Below are positions 25,001-37,232 of a stretch of DNA of 64,000 nt, in pieces. Position 1 is the first letter of the stretch. Each line of letters starts with the position of its first letter. Source of the DNA: Acanthornis magna (lineage: Eukaryota > Chordata > Aves > Passeriformes > Acanthizidae); the NCBI GenBank assembly GCA_036785705.1, contig JAWUZG010000970.1, positions 2,638,501 through 2,702,500 of the forward strand, in the 5' to 3' direction. The notes beneath the pieces were generated by a model. It saw only the letters and a list, made by a program, of their open reading frames with translations, was not told where the DNA came from and searched no databases. A program made the translations under genes and the position numbers.

Positions 25001-28000
25001 TCATTGAGGAATATAACTTATCTAGTAGTGTTATGAGATATTTTAACAAATCTCAGTCTGTCTACTAAGCTCCCAAGTGGGCAGCTATCTATTCACTGGT
25101 GAATATATTCTTTTAAAAATTGTTTAACTAGGAAAAGAATTCTGCATTTGTATTTAACATTGAATCTACTTTTATGAAATTATACTTGATTTTTTAAAGT
25201 AATGATGTAACTAAACCAAGAAAATCTGATTATTAACTAGTTACAGATTCATGAGATTTTCCCCTTTCAGTCACAGGCTGGGTTTTTCTCCATTTTGACC
25301 ATCACTGTAATAAACACAAAACACATTCATGGATGTTGTGATGAAATATATTCCCATTCCTTTATTTAAAATCCATTGTAGGACAGCCCAGACTTTTAGC
25401 TTTTCAAACAAAATTATTAGTCTGGAGTACCCTTCTCTCTGTCCTGCACATTGGAGACCAACCAAAATAAACTGACAACATGTCAAATAATACCGTGGCC
25501 CTTAGGAGGTGCTGTAAGTGAATAAATTTATTCTTGTGTTTCGCTTGTTGAAAATAAGGGTTTTAAAACCACTTACATTAACTGAATGGGATTTGGGACA
25601 GTAGCATAAGAAAACTGTGAAGCAGATTGAGGTTACTCTGTGTTTAAAAAATACAACAGGCTGGATATATTTTAAAAAATCACCATAATTAGTTATCTTT
25701 TGTAAGTATATTTCTGCTGTTACCTTGTAAGGATGTCCACCTCCCTTTCTCTCTTTTTCTCATTTACTGCTACCTAATCAGTAAATCTGCTAGCTTTTTA
25801 AGTGACAGTTCCTAGAGGCAAGTGTGGATCTGCCACTTCACCAAGATCAGAGTTAGAGGGTGCTGATCTTTGAAAGAGGACAATTAATAGAGACTTTACT
25901 GACTATCAAATGACGTTTCTTTCAGTTTCAGAGCTATCATCTGCTCTCATCTTCAAAACTCTCTCTTCATCCTCTGTCTCCTTTCTAAAGAAGATGACGT
26001 CTATCACATTTTTTGTAAGGATAGTGTATTTCCTTAGGGTGACAAGTATATATATTATATGTTCTTCCCCTTTTTCCTTTGGGAAGGTCTTTTCTTCCCT
26101 GTGGAGTAGGCTAAGGTTTGAATCCCAAACTGCTCAGTTTGGACTTGGAAATCTGTGACAGACACTTCTTCTGCCCTTGGTCCTGGGTTAGAGAGACCAT
26201 TACAGATATGTGGATTACTTGGTCTTTTTACCCAGTGACTCCTTGCCTTTGAGATGGGATTACCAAAAAGACAGTGGATTAATATGCACAGATCAAGATC
26301 ACAGTTGAGGACCAGACCTATTTGCTTGACTGCTGCTGGTGAGTGTTGGCTTTCATACTGCATGGAGAAATTGCTGAGGCAAATTCCTATGTTTGTTATG
26401 GCAACAGTTATCAAATGAAGCTTGCCTGCTTTGTCGAGGAATCTGCAAAAGCACATACATAATTCAAATATGTATTTACAAATATGTGCATACTGCTTCA
26501 AATACATGCAGTGATTGTGTAATGGTAAAGCAGATTTGCCCCAGAAAGGCTATATTCAGAACAGTGTCAGCCTGAGAACACTAGGTTGCCTCTAGGTCAG
26601 ACCAAGTTGCAATGAGAATAGAGAAGAAACTAAGGACATGTCATTGGATTTAAAGCCTGTTCTGTTCTGGGTTACATTTGAGTGAACTTTACTGACTTAG
26701 GAATATTTATATAATACTCCCTCAGAAACAGAAAAACTCAGTGTTCTTACCATGATACATTTAAACTATAAATTCTAACTATATTTTTACAATACATTGT
26801 TTGGATAGCTGTTTTAAACAGTACAACTAGTAAATATATCAGGAACAGACTCTGACCTGGGTTATACTGTAAAATGAATAAACAGTTCTTATCATTCTCC
26901 TGAGGCTCTGGATGACCTCCCTGAGCAGAAAGACAAAACTGGGTACCAAATACAAATCTTTTCAGACTGCTGGCAGGCTGAATGCATTTAAACTGACTCA
27001 TAATACTGGCTTAACTCTGTTATCTATGCTGATTTATGTTCACAAAAAAGCAGAATAAAAGAATATCAATGCAGACAAAAATAGTTATACATGAAATAAT
27101 TGAAAGAGGAGATAGAATAAATAAAAAAATGAAGATGTAGACAAGGAGAACCACATTTCATCAAGCGAGCACTAAATCAGAATGGAATCCAATTCATCAT
27201 ATCTAGAAGAGGTACCGTGCCATGAAGGCAGTGATTTGGAATATATGCTGAAAAGATAATTCTAGAGGCAAATTCTGTTCCTGATGGAAGTTTATGCTTT
27301 TAGTTCAACAGAATTAACATTTGGCACATAATAAAAAACCTCTAGACTTTTTTAATAGCTTACTATACTCACTAAGTCTTTCAATCAACAAAAAGACAAA
27401 TTTATTTTTATGGCTGGTTTTGGATGTGGTTATGAATTACAGTCAGATTTAAATATATTTCCCTTTCCTTTTATAGATTTATGCCAAAAATCTTGGGTTT
27501 TTCTCATGAGGATGGTTTATATATTTATTCTTATGACTAGCCTACCAATAATGTCAATGGCAGAGTACATGGAAATTACACTAAAAGTGTTACTAATAAT
27601 GGATTTCTTTAAAGTTTTTTCCTCTCACCAATTCCCAAATCTTTAATGCTGGAGAGTGAAGTGCACACTTGTACTGCCAGGACTAAGAGCCCAAGACTTT
27701 AGGATGGATTATCTGTACCTCTCTGGCAAGCAGTGATGGATGAAAATTACTTAGCTGTCTCACAGCTTTTACTCTTTTGCTGTCTTCTTTCAGTGAGCTT
27801 AAAAGCACCCAGAAAAACTCATACTTCCTCACAATTCTCAACACTTGTGACTGCAGAACTGCTTCAAAGAATGTTTAATGGTTGGATGGGCAAGAACAAA
27901 CTGAAACTATACTTGAGCAAGACAACTATGTAAACAGAAATCTGGTTAGGAATCTGAGATTCGCTTAGTGCAAAATGTTTTGGCTGAAAGGACATCTTGA

Positions 28001-30730
28001 AATAATTTATTTCACCCCAGAGTTCTCAGGAGCACTCAAGAATTCTTATTGCATATGCATTTGCCCAAAGAATAACTCCTGTTGTCTATGGTAGAGAGAC
28101 ACCATCACCACCAAGTGAATGACAGTCCTGGTTCCACATCAATTTACATCTACTGCAAAACATTTGAAATAACCCCCTGTCACAAAACTAAATCACCTCC
28201 TCAGCCTGATGAGTGCAGCTACTTGCCTCCTCTCTGTAAATGCTCTGCTGTCCGTGCAGTGAGGGGTTGTGTTGCAGTACACTTTGTTATAGGGTGTAGC
28301 AGAGCAGCTTAAAAGAAAGGCTTTTTGTTGGCATTGCTTGTGGCTTCTGTGTGCCTGACTCAGTAGGAATCACTGAAGGAAGTGGGGGAGCCCAGGATCA
28401 CTGTGTGTAAGGGTGATATTAATTCCTAACATTATATTTTACTGTGCTTTGACAAAATATCAGAGTACCCTGTCTCTTGAAGGGTTAACACATTGGTATT
28501 TCTAGTCTGAGAAACTGGAATTCCCCATGGCTCTTTGCTGGGTTCATTAAGGGAAGAGGACAGGTAACTGAAAGGAAAAGCCTTTGGCTGACCTGCAGTT
28601 GCTTCTCTCTTGGCTAAACGCTTTTAAATATGTAATCATTTATGTTTTATTCTTCTAGTAGAATTCAGGAGCAATGTGTAGGATAGTATAAATGAAACTT
28701 TTTTCCTTGTGGTTGGGTCTTCTTAAGGCCCCCTTGTTTCAACATATATGGAGGAGATGACATTGGTGTAATCCAGAAATGTTGGTAGGAGCATCAGGAA
28801 AAGCAGAGCTGTGCACAGTAAAGAGAAAGTGCTTTTCTAAATGGGATCCTGCATGTGCTGAAGAGTAATACTGAAATTATTAGCCATGTTTGTTTGGGTC
28901 AGTGTTGAGCAGGTGTGGAAATGAAGACACTTAATACACATTTCTCATTTAACTGAAAATGCCTTCCCAAATGATTCTGTTTCTTACTGCCTGAAGGGGT
29001 TGAATGTGAGTAAGAATGATCACTGAGGAAACCTAGTTAAATAAAGAGATTGGAAGGCATTAATTGCACCATGTAATATTAATTTGCTACTCCTTTCTAG
29101 AAAACATTGCCATTTGTCTTGTTGTTATTGAAATCTGGATTTACAAATGCGGTGCAAATATCTTAACCAGGTGTGGTGCCAGAAGAAGCTCTGTTTGTTA
29201 TGTCTTTTTCTTTTTGCTCCCCTTGTGAATCAACATTATCAAACATCTGAGAGATAGGACTGCAGAACATTCCAGTATTAGGAAATGCAAAAAATATGAG
29301 AACTCCATAAAACATTGTAACAATGATTCTTCCAGTACAAGCTGGAAAGAATGTAAACTCTTAAGTTGTTTGAATTATGAAGTGATTGGGGAGAATGGGA
29401 AAGCATGATGTAGCAAGAGCTAAAGAACAGATGAGTGCCAGGAAAGGCAGAGGCAGCAGGTGGAATATCCCTTGCGATCAGTATGAAGTGGGGGTACCCT
29501 TTGGTTCACTAACCAGGTGAGCAAGGGGGGAAATACGGATGGTGATGTTTGCAACATGTCCTGAGGCCTTTCTCTGCTAAAACATCCTGTGAAGCCTTGA
29601 TTTGAAGGCTGGGATCTACGAGCAGATTGATCTTTTTGAGAACTGCATGAACCTGCAACACATCTGGCCTATATTAGGAGCAATGGGTAAATTGAAGAGA
29701 GCATGGTAATTCTACCTGACAAATGCAATATTGGAGCTCCATGGGGAATTACAGCTGACATGTTTAGCAGTTCTGATTTTAGATTTGTGACTAAACACAT
29801 GCTGTTAGTCTTAGTGTATATGTAGAAATAATATAAAGCATTGGCTGGGGAAAAAATATTTCCGTTTAATTACTGAGATAGGTATATCAGAAGCATGCAT
29901 TCTTCGACACTTACAGAGATGCTTATAAGCCTGCAAGCAGAGCACATAGACTTGTCTTGTTATGGGATGACATCAGGCTGAAGGAAATTTTATTTCTCTA
30001 TATGTCTGCTGCTGGGGGAAGGAACAGGGGGAGGAGCATTGAGCAAAAGTTCCTCCTATGGAATGGCTTAAAAGAAGAAAATTCACGGGGTGAAGTTGAT
30101 GAAGTTTGGGATTACTGTGACTAAGAAGGAGTCCAGGTGACCCCTAGTGCAGGGCCTCCCACAAGTTTCAGAGGAGTTTAATGGCCGCCTACTGAACAGT
30201 GACATTTCAAAGCAGTTACTGTGGGGTACACTTCAACATATATGCATAGAGAGAAACGGGGACAGACCGACTTAGACAGAAGGACTGACAAATTAACTCT
30301 CAATTTTAGGAGAAATCATGACTGTCTTCTGAATTCACTTCTTCCAGCTGAATATGAAAACTTGACAGTAAATTCTGTCATATTATCCTCCTGCAAATAG
30401 GATTTCTGATAATTTCACTGACCATAATAGGACTAACCTGTGGAAATAACAAAAAAAATTGATTTATTGTTAGAAGGAAAAACCAGATAGAATAATTTTA
30501 CTAATTATATGGTCTGTGTTGTATTCAGCAAGGCTTTAAAAAGAATTAGTGTTACATATTGGGTTTAAGTTTGTTTAATACTTAGTTATTTGATTTGTCC
30601 CCAAATGTTAAAACCAGATGGAGGTCAGATTTTACCCAAGAATAACATATGGAAATGTAATGCCACCTATAAAAATGCTAGTTAACTACTCTTTTGCTTA
30701 TGTTTTCCAGCTTGTACATGTACCCTATTT
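19085..30730. other. Unique AT-rich DNA, no gene seen
   Basis: About 11.6 kb in which I recognise no exon, RNA gene or repeat family. Local notes: poly-A at about 20143-20155; three TCTCAAGGT units at 21190-21230; a GC-richer, unassigned patch at about 22220-22700; a 150-codon minus-strand open frame at 26055-26507 with no recognisable domain; another mildly GC-richer stretch at about 29400-29650. The GC-richer patches may be old repeats too decayed to recognise by eye. Confidence 0.45.
21190..21230 (+). repeat. Three spaced TCTCAAGGT units
   Basis: TCTCAAGGT occurs three times with about 15-16 bp spacing, separated by short T-rich spacers; a small degenerate tandem repeat. Confidence 0.7.
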
Positions 30731-30970
30731 CATAGAGTCACAGCGTCACAGAGTACCAGGTTGGAAGGGAATCTCAAAACTCATCTGATCCAACTTTTCT
30801 TGGAAAATGCATGGTCTAGATAAGATGGACTACTTTGTCCAACTTAAGCATAAAAGATTCCAGTGTTGAAGACTCCACCACTTCCTGGGGGAGATTACTC
30901 CAGTGCCTGATTTTCTCATTGTTGTGGAAGATAAACACCTTACTGTAAAGAAGTCTTGTTCATTTCTGCA
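30731..30970 (-). mobile_element. CR1 LINE 3' end, minus strand
   Basis: Begins CATAGAGTCACAGCGTCACA, the reverse complement of the CR1 terminal repeats, and continues with ACCAGGTTGGAAGGGAATCT, a GACTCCACCACTTCCTGGGG block and ATTACTCCAGTGCCTGATTT. This is the typical CR1 3' UTR read from the minus strand. Similarity fades at about 30970. Truncation at the 5' side is normal for LINE insertions. Confidence 0.85.
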
Positions 30971-31149
30971 CTCTCTTTCTCATGAAAGGATGCCTCCTGT
31001 GTGAGGCAGTGATTAGTTAGCAAGACCTGTGGACACTGCATGATCTGGGAAAGTGATTGGATGGGAAGGCGTGCCACTGGCAATGTGCTCAGCCAATCTG
31101 TGCCAAGGGAGATTGTGTGCCTTGTTGCCCAATGCTACACATTGTGAAT
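30971..31149. other. Spacer between CR1 and LTR
   Basis: Short unassigned sequence ending at the left AATCAT target duplication. It could be further decayed CR1, but I cannot show it. Confidence 0.4.
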
Positions 31150-31155
31150 AATCAT
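31150..31155. repeat. Left target-site duplication AATCAT
   Basis: Perfect 6 bp match to 31730-31735, directly abutting the LTR end. Confidence 0.85.
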
Positions 31156-31360
31156 TGTTGTCTTTAAAGTTAAGGCACGTGTCCAACTCTCTGGTCGTCC
31201 TCGCTCCGGGCACGAGTGCCGGCCACTCTGGGCTATCGGATGGGTGCCTCACCCCTGGAGTTGGCACTGTCCTGGGCGAGCTGTACTCACTCAGAGAGCC
31301 GTTTGTAACGGGGACACAAGGAGACAAAAGGTGGGGAGGGGACTTCACTCTTTCAATCCC

Positions 31361-31366
31361 TTTATT
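31361..31366 (-). promoter_or_regulatory. Polyadenylation signal AATAAA of the minus-strand LTR
   Basis: TTTATT on the plus strand; correctly placed downstream of the TATA box within the LTR. Confidence 0.7.
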
Positions 31367-31440
31367 AATGAACTGGGGTGCAGGGATCCTGGATGGGATT
31401 ACCTCGGAGCTGAAGTCCGGCTTGGACGTTTCGTGCAAGG

Positions 31441-31451
31441 CTTTTTATACC
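31441..31451 (-). promoter_or_regulatory. TATA box of the minus-strand LTR
   Basis: GGTATAAAAAG on the minus strand, about 75-80 bp upstream of the LTR polyadenylation signal. Confidence 0.7.
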
Positions 31452-31729
31452 TGCAAGGCCAACCAATGAGAACAGGGGAAAGGGGAGGGTACAATGTTCT
31501 GTGACCAACCAAATACAACCAGGGGAGGGAACAATACAAACAGGCCAATGGAAAAAGTAATGGCCACGAACCATCTAGAAGAAGAGGCAGAGCTTGGGCT
31601 GTAGCTGCTCCCCTCGCCAGCCCCTGGGGCAGATCCTATACCTCTGTGCCCTGCCCCACCAGGGTGTCGCCGCCTGAGGAGGCAGAGCTGGCTTGGGAGA
31701 GGGCGGAAAGTGGTGGCTGACCCACCACA

Positions 31730-31735
31730 AATCAT
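31730..31735. repeat. Right target-site duplication AATCAT
   Basis: Perfect 6 bp match to 31150-31155. Confidence 0.85.
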
Positions 31736-34700
31736 AGCCTTTTTTATTGTTGCTGTTTTGAAGTTTCTGTGAAAATTGTGTTTTTCCCTATTATTATTTC
31801 AGGTTGATTTTCATACCTGTTTTGGAAGTTCAAGGAATGTGAAATTTTTTTCTAACAGATTTGCCAAATGTGTGCAATGATCTTGCTCTGAAATGCAGAC
31901 AGCAGTAAAGACTTGTCAGTTCAGAATTCAACTGATAATTTATTCTCATCACTTTGCTCCTTCATGTGTGAGCTCTGCTGTGCTGACAACAGTTAACTAG
32001 AGAGGCAACAGCTGCAAAAATATTCTAGCAATATTTATTCCTTTGTTTAAAAGAACTTACATTCCTCATTTTTATAATTTTTGCATCTTTGGATAATTTT
32101 AGTGCTTAGGGTTTGTTGACATGTATGTTCTTGGAAGGAATTCCTAAGCGCCAGCCTAAATTGGCTCAACAAGCACCAGTAATTTCTCATGTCAGGTATG
32201 CTTATCCTTTCTTTCATGGTAACATCAGCTAAGTACCCACCTTAAAAAGAAAAACTAAATAGACGGGGGTCAAAACCAAGTTCACTGCTTCCAACAAATC
32301 AGTGAATGGACAGCTCAGATATTGGTAGGCTTCAGTATTTATTTCATACAGTTAAACATAGTGGCAATCGAGGGCAGTGGGCAAGGAAGAGTGCAGTAAA
32401 ATATGATTTTTCCAGTATGTTTTCATAATATGTGATGATGACTAGTAAGACCAGTGAAGATGAGGTAATAAAACCCTCTTTTTTTGTTTGTTTCACAAGT
32501 TTTGTTCTTTATTTGGTAGTTGTTGTGACTCTAAAGCACATCTGAAATAACAGTTCAGACAATCTCTGATAACCAGAAAGCCCCCCGATGGTGCTATCAG
32601 GGCTGAGTCATGCTGAAGATAAAGAGCACTGCCCCACCTTCACAGCTTATGAAGATGGTAATATAATACAGACTTTTGGTTATGCCTTCCATGTAACCTA
32701 AGACAGAAGTTATTTTCTTTGTTTATGCTTCTTTCTCCTTGGAGGGGGAGAGGGATAAACAAATGTGGCTTACTGTTCAGGCTAAACAAAAAAAATTAAC
32801 GTTTGCATTATTCAGAGACAGGCTTTAGAAAAGTTGTTTCAAACTCTTAATACCCAGAAGTGAAGAGGCAACTTTCCACTTCTGAGAAGCCCATAAGGAT
32901 TTCTGGAGACAGACAAGTACAAGAAGAATGTATCTGACACTGATTTTTTTACAAGAAGGAGTAGCGGAACAATAGTAACAGTAAGAAATTGCCTAAATAT
33001 TTTGCTTCTCAATTTGTTTGATGGGAACCCTTCATATGGGCAATGATGATTTAAAATTGATTTACACAGACACCTACATGAAAAACCAAAGTCTCCCTGA
33101 TGTTCACCTTATTGAATGCAGCAGGCTAGGATCTGAAACCAAGGACCAGGCCATGTTCACACTGACTTCTTTCACAGGCTTTTTGTCTGTTTTGAATATG
33201 CATGTGGGGGATTAGACCTGAGAAAAGACGCTGTATTGTTTCTTTGTGACTGTCCTAGTTGAATGATAGGGCTGGTATGAGACTGTGATCCCCCAAAAAA
33301 CGATGTTCCCACCAGGCCTCCTGAGGGCAAGGGCTGTGGTCTGGTCACAGCTAGGAATGCCTGTCCATCTTGATTTTGAAAGGATCCTGGCAGGACAGCA
33401 CATTATAGCACACAAAAAGTGTTTGTTTTATGACTAAAGAGATGAAGAAATTTTCTAAAGTGAAAAAGTAAGCTTTTCAGCTGTTATTAAGCAACACATT
33501 TTTCCCCTTTGGAATGTGTTTGGAGGGAAAAAGAGCTACAAAATTCAGTATATGTATTTTGCTGCTATATAAAAAGAAGAACTATTCATAGTAAAGAAAT
33601 CAGTTTTCGCTCTAAAATGCTATGCTTCAAAAAACCCCAAACATTGATACTATTGAGGAGGAAGATGGAGAAAAGTATTTACTGACGAATGAATGAGCAT
33701 AAACAACATTCTGCAGTGTCCCCTGCACAATACGTGGAATTGCATTAAAAACTGAAAAATACTTTAGGAAGTGAGGTTGATCTATTGGAGCATCATCCAA
33801 GGGATTTTTAATCTTGAACCAGTTTAGTGAAACCCTGTAGATTGCCATGAAGCGAAATTTTAAGAGGAGCTATCCCACAATAATGTCAAAGAATTGCTTT
33901 CTTGATTACTTTGTGGAGCTTCATAAGAGAAACTTATTTTCTTTTTCTGTTAAATAAAATATGTGAACAGTACTTGATTCCTAGTTTCTGAAAATAAACA
34001 GAAATTAGGAATATACATATATCATGAGAAAAACTTATGTATGTGTATACTGTAGGCAAGAAAGCACAATCAGGAATATAAGAAGAGATTGCACCTCCTT
34101 TTGATGCAGTAGGCAGAACTGATTGAAGCTTTCAGAATACCTCTGTTTCACTTGCTTTCCAGAAAGCCAAATTGGCTGTGCATAAAAGGAATTCTCTTAG
34201 CACTCAATGGTGACTAGAATGAGCTGTATATATATTCCTGTTCCCAATCTCTTTTAAATGAGTAGCATCAAGGGAAAACACTTGGCTGAAACACTACACT
34301 AATATGCAGTAATCCACAGAGGGGTGCAAGTTAGAGCCATTTCAAGACTGTCTGCCAGCCTTGATGTGAGAGAGTATTTTTTTCTCAATAAGTCCTAGCT
34401 TGTGCAGCTCAGCATGACCTGGAATGTATGTCCAGCTACAGTTTTTGCTTAATGGCTGGTTAACTACTTCTAAACTGTTGTATTTGTTTGCCATATTTGA
34501 TTAACAGTCAAGACAAACACTTTCCAGACATGCTTAAGTCACTCCAGCTGTTCCATTTTGTGTTGACTGGTCATGTAACTCACAGCACTGCTTCTGTTCT
34601 TTGATTGTATGACAAAAGCATTTAAATCAGACAAAAACCTCTAGTATGTAACTAAAAATGGGCACTTATTTATTGAAATAATCATTGTTTTGCCTAACAT

Positions 34701-36082
34701 TTAGTATTTAATCACATTTGAGTAATAAAAACCCCCATAAGAATTCCTGATCATCCATTTAATTTGTAAAGATGTAAATTTAACACCATTTTCTTTGTTT
34801 CTAAAGCAAATCAGTATTGTAATCAATTTGACTTTTCTTCTGTTTGGAGTGAAAGATGTCTTTTAGTTTCACTGGAAATGAAACTAAACATGAGATTGCT
34901 TAACTTCTTAACTTTTTTTTTTAAGAGGAACAATGAAATAGCTAGGGAAATTTTAAAGATAAGCTTAAGGTGGACTCTTCTTTAGCTTACATTGCTGTGA
35001 TTTAAGAACAGAACAACTGGCTATAATATCTGTGTTCTGCTGAATTATTTACTTGGTACTCATGCCAAAATATTTCTTCATGTTCATTGGAATTGGCATT
35101 CAATGTTACACTTAAAAACATTTTCCTTTGAGTGAGATATTGGATTGCTATCCAGCAAAATGGATCAAAGTCATCATTCAAGAGATTTCTAAATAGTTCT
35201 CCATGAGTTTGGGAAAAAAATCACCCCACCACTACTTTCAGATTAGGAGTTCAATGATTGAAAGGGAAAAAGTGAAAATGGTTTGATTTTTATATTACCT
35301 GGCTTTTGAAATATTTTTATTTTAACAATGACTGGTGAGGGAGATATTTTATTTTGTTCTTTATGGAATTACTTGTATATGTACTTTCAATGACAACCCA
35401 TTTCTAAGGGAATGGGAAACATGGAGACATGCTTTGGGGAGACAAAGTAGAAGCTAGTGGAAAGAGAACATGAAATTACTCCTAGGACAAAGGAAATTAA
35501 TATCTCGGGTGGAAAGATTCCTTCCTCTGGAAATATTTGCCTGCAGATGACAGAGTTAAATAAAGATGTCTCTTACTAATGCTGAGCGCTGGCAATCCTG
35601 AAGCTCAAGTAGCGGGATGTGAACAGACCTGTGGTTTCTAGCAAGGCTGGACAGCTGTTTATCTCTATAGTTGATATTAATAATATTTGTCTTTGAAATG
35701 TCATGATAAAGTGACTAGGAGAAGATTGTTTCCTATCTCTAGGCAAGATGGAGGATTAAAATCCTATTACTAGAGGTAAACATGGCTGCATTTTGTATGG
35801 TATGCTAAGTAGACCTAAGGTGCAATGACCAATCTTCCGCCCAGTTTCAGATGTGCAGAGATGATAAGAACTGAAAATAGCAACAGCTGGACAAGTGGAA
35901 AGATGTGAGCTAGGTGCAGATATGGTGAGAGACCTGAAGCAGCAGTTCCATCTCTATGAAATAACTTTTTACAGATATTGAATTCATAACTTGTATCACC
36001 TCCTAACATTTCTAAATTGCCCTAAGATCCTCCATTGAAACTGCCTATGTAATATTATTGTTTAATTGCAATGCAGAAGAAA
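31736..36082. other. Unique AT-rich DNA, no gene seen
   Basis: About 4.3 kb of ordinary AT-rich sequence with no recognised exon, RNA gene or repeat family. Confidence 0.55.
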
Positions 36083-37232
36083 CTCAAACCTAGTGGCCTT
36101 CTATGATAGAGTTACTACATCAGTGAGCAAGGGAAGGGCTGTGGATGCTATTTACTGGACTTCTGTAAAGCCTTTGACATGGTTTTCCACAATACCCTTC
36201 TCTCTAAACTGGAGAGAGATGGATTTGGTAAGCGGACTGTTGGATAAGAAAGTGGTTGGATAGTCACATCTAGAGGGTAGTGATCAATGACTCAGAGTCC
36301 CAATGGACATCAGTGACAACTGGTGTCCCTCTGGGATCCAAATTAGGACCAGTATTATTTAATATCTTCCTTAAAGACATAGACAAAGGAATTGAGTGCA
36401 CCTTCAGGAAGTCTGAAGATGCCGCCTGGGTGAGTGGTGTGGTTGCCACACCTGAAGGATGGAATACCACCCCAAGGGACCTGGACAAGTTTGAGAAGTG
36501 GGCCCATGGGAATCTCATGAGGTTCAACAAGACCAAGTGCAAGGTGGTGGACCTGGGTTGGAACAACCCAGCAATGTGCATTCCCAGCCCAGAAAGCCAA
36601 TTGTATCCTGGCCTGCACCAAAAGCAGTGTGGGCAGTAACGCCAGGGAGGGAATTCTGCCCCTCTGCTCTGCTCTGTGAGATCCCACCCAGCACACTGCA
36701 TCCAGCTCTGGGGTCCCCAGCACAGGAAGGACACTGACCTATTGGAGCAAGTCCAGAGGAGGCCACCAAGATTATTAGAGGGATGGAGGACCCCTCCTAT
36801 GAGGAAAGGCTAAGAGAATTGTGATTGTTCAGCATGGTAAAGAGGAGGCTCCAGGGAGACCTAATTGCTGCCTTCCAGTACCTGAAGAGAGCCTTCAAGA
36901 AAGACGTAGAGGGACTTTTTACAACAGCATGTAGTGACAGGGTAAGGAGGAATAGCTGCAAACTGACAGAGATAAGATACTAGGAAAAATTCTTTGCTGT
37001 GAGGGTGGTGAGTCACTGGAACAGGTTGCCCAGAGCAACTGTGGATGTCCCCCTGGTGTTCAAGGCCAGGCTGGATGGAGCTAGGAGCAACCTGGACTAG
37101 TGAAAGTTGTTCCTGTAAACAGCAGGGGATTGCAAGTCGACACAATCTACTAAAGTCCCTTCCAGGCCATTCTATGATCCTAGGATCCTATGATCTTATG
37201 ATTCTATGATTCCTTGATTCTAAGATTCTATG
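36083..37232 (+). mobile_element. CR1 LINE fragment with RT remnant and 3' terminus
   Basis: A plus-strand, 5'-truncated CR1. The frame from 36280 to 36639 reads as the second half of the LINE reverse transcriptase: TTGVPLGSKLGPVLFNIFLK (the conserved G.PQGS.LGP.LFNI region), then DIDKGIECTF, the position where the catalytic aspartate pair normally sits (reading SEDAAW here), and DLDKFEKWAHGNLMRFNKTK. The catalytic motif is degraded and frames are broken, so it is inactive. Downstream come the CR1 3' UTR (CACTGGAACAGGTTGCCCAG at about 37015) and a long terminal run of imperfect ATTCTATG repeats (about 37170-37232). Confidence 0.92.

Larger units (their letters stand above)
31156..31729 (-). 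mobile_element. Solo LTR of an endogenous retrovirus (574 bp), minus strand
   Basis: The plus-strand ends are TGTTGTCT...CCACCACA, so read on the minus strand it starts TGTGGTGGG and ends in ACAACA. Perfect AATCAT repeats flank it (31150-31155, 31730-31735). On the minus strand a TATA box GGTATAAAAAG lies at 31441-31451 and a polyadenylation signal AATAAA at 31361-31366, 75-80 bp downstream, giving a clear U3-R-U5 order. It is strikingly GC-rich against its AT-rich surroundings. No internal retroviral sequence or second LTR is adjacent, so it is a solo LTR. A 6 bp target duplication is typical of ERVK/alpharetrovirus-like (class II) elements. Open frames of 86-141 codons on both strands inside it are not genes. 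Confidence 0.92.

Noticed and set aside
26055..26507. 150-codon minus-strand open frame
   Set aside because: Longest open frame in unique DNA, but no recognisable domain, no splice context and composition close to random. Length alone is not unexpected in 64 kb over six frames.
31013..31735. Open frames of 69-141 codons on both strands
   Set aside because: Inside the solo LTR or its flank; GC-rich non-coding LTR sequence has few stop codons.
37170..37232. Repeated ATTCTATG units considered as a CRISPR-like or satellite array
   Set aside because: These are the normal imperfect terminal repeats of CR1; no spacers and no array structure.
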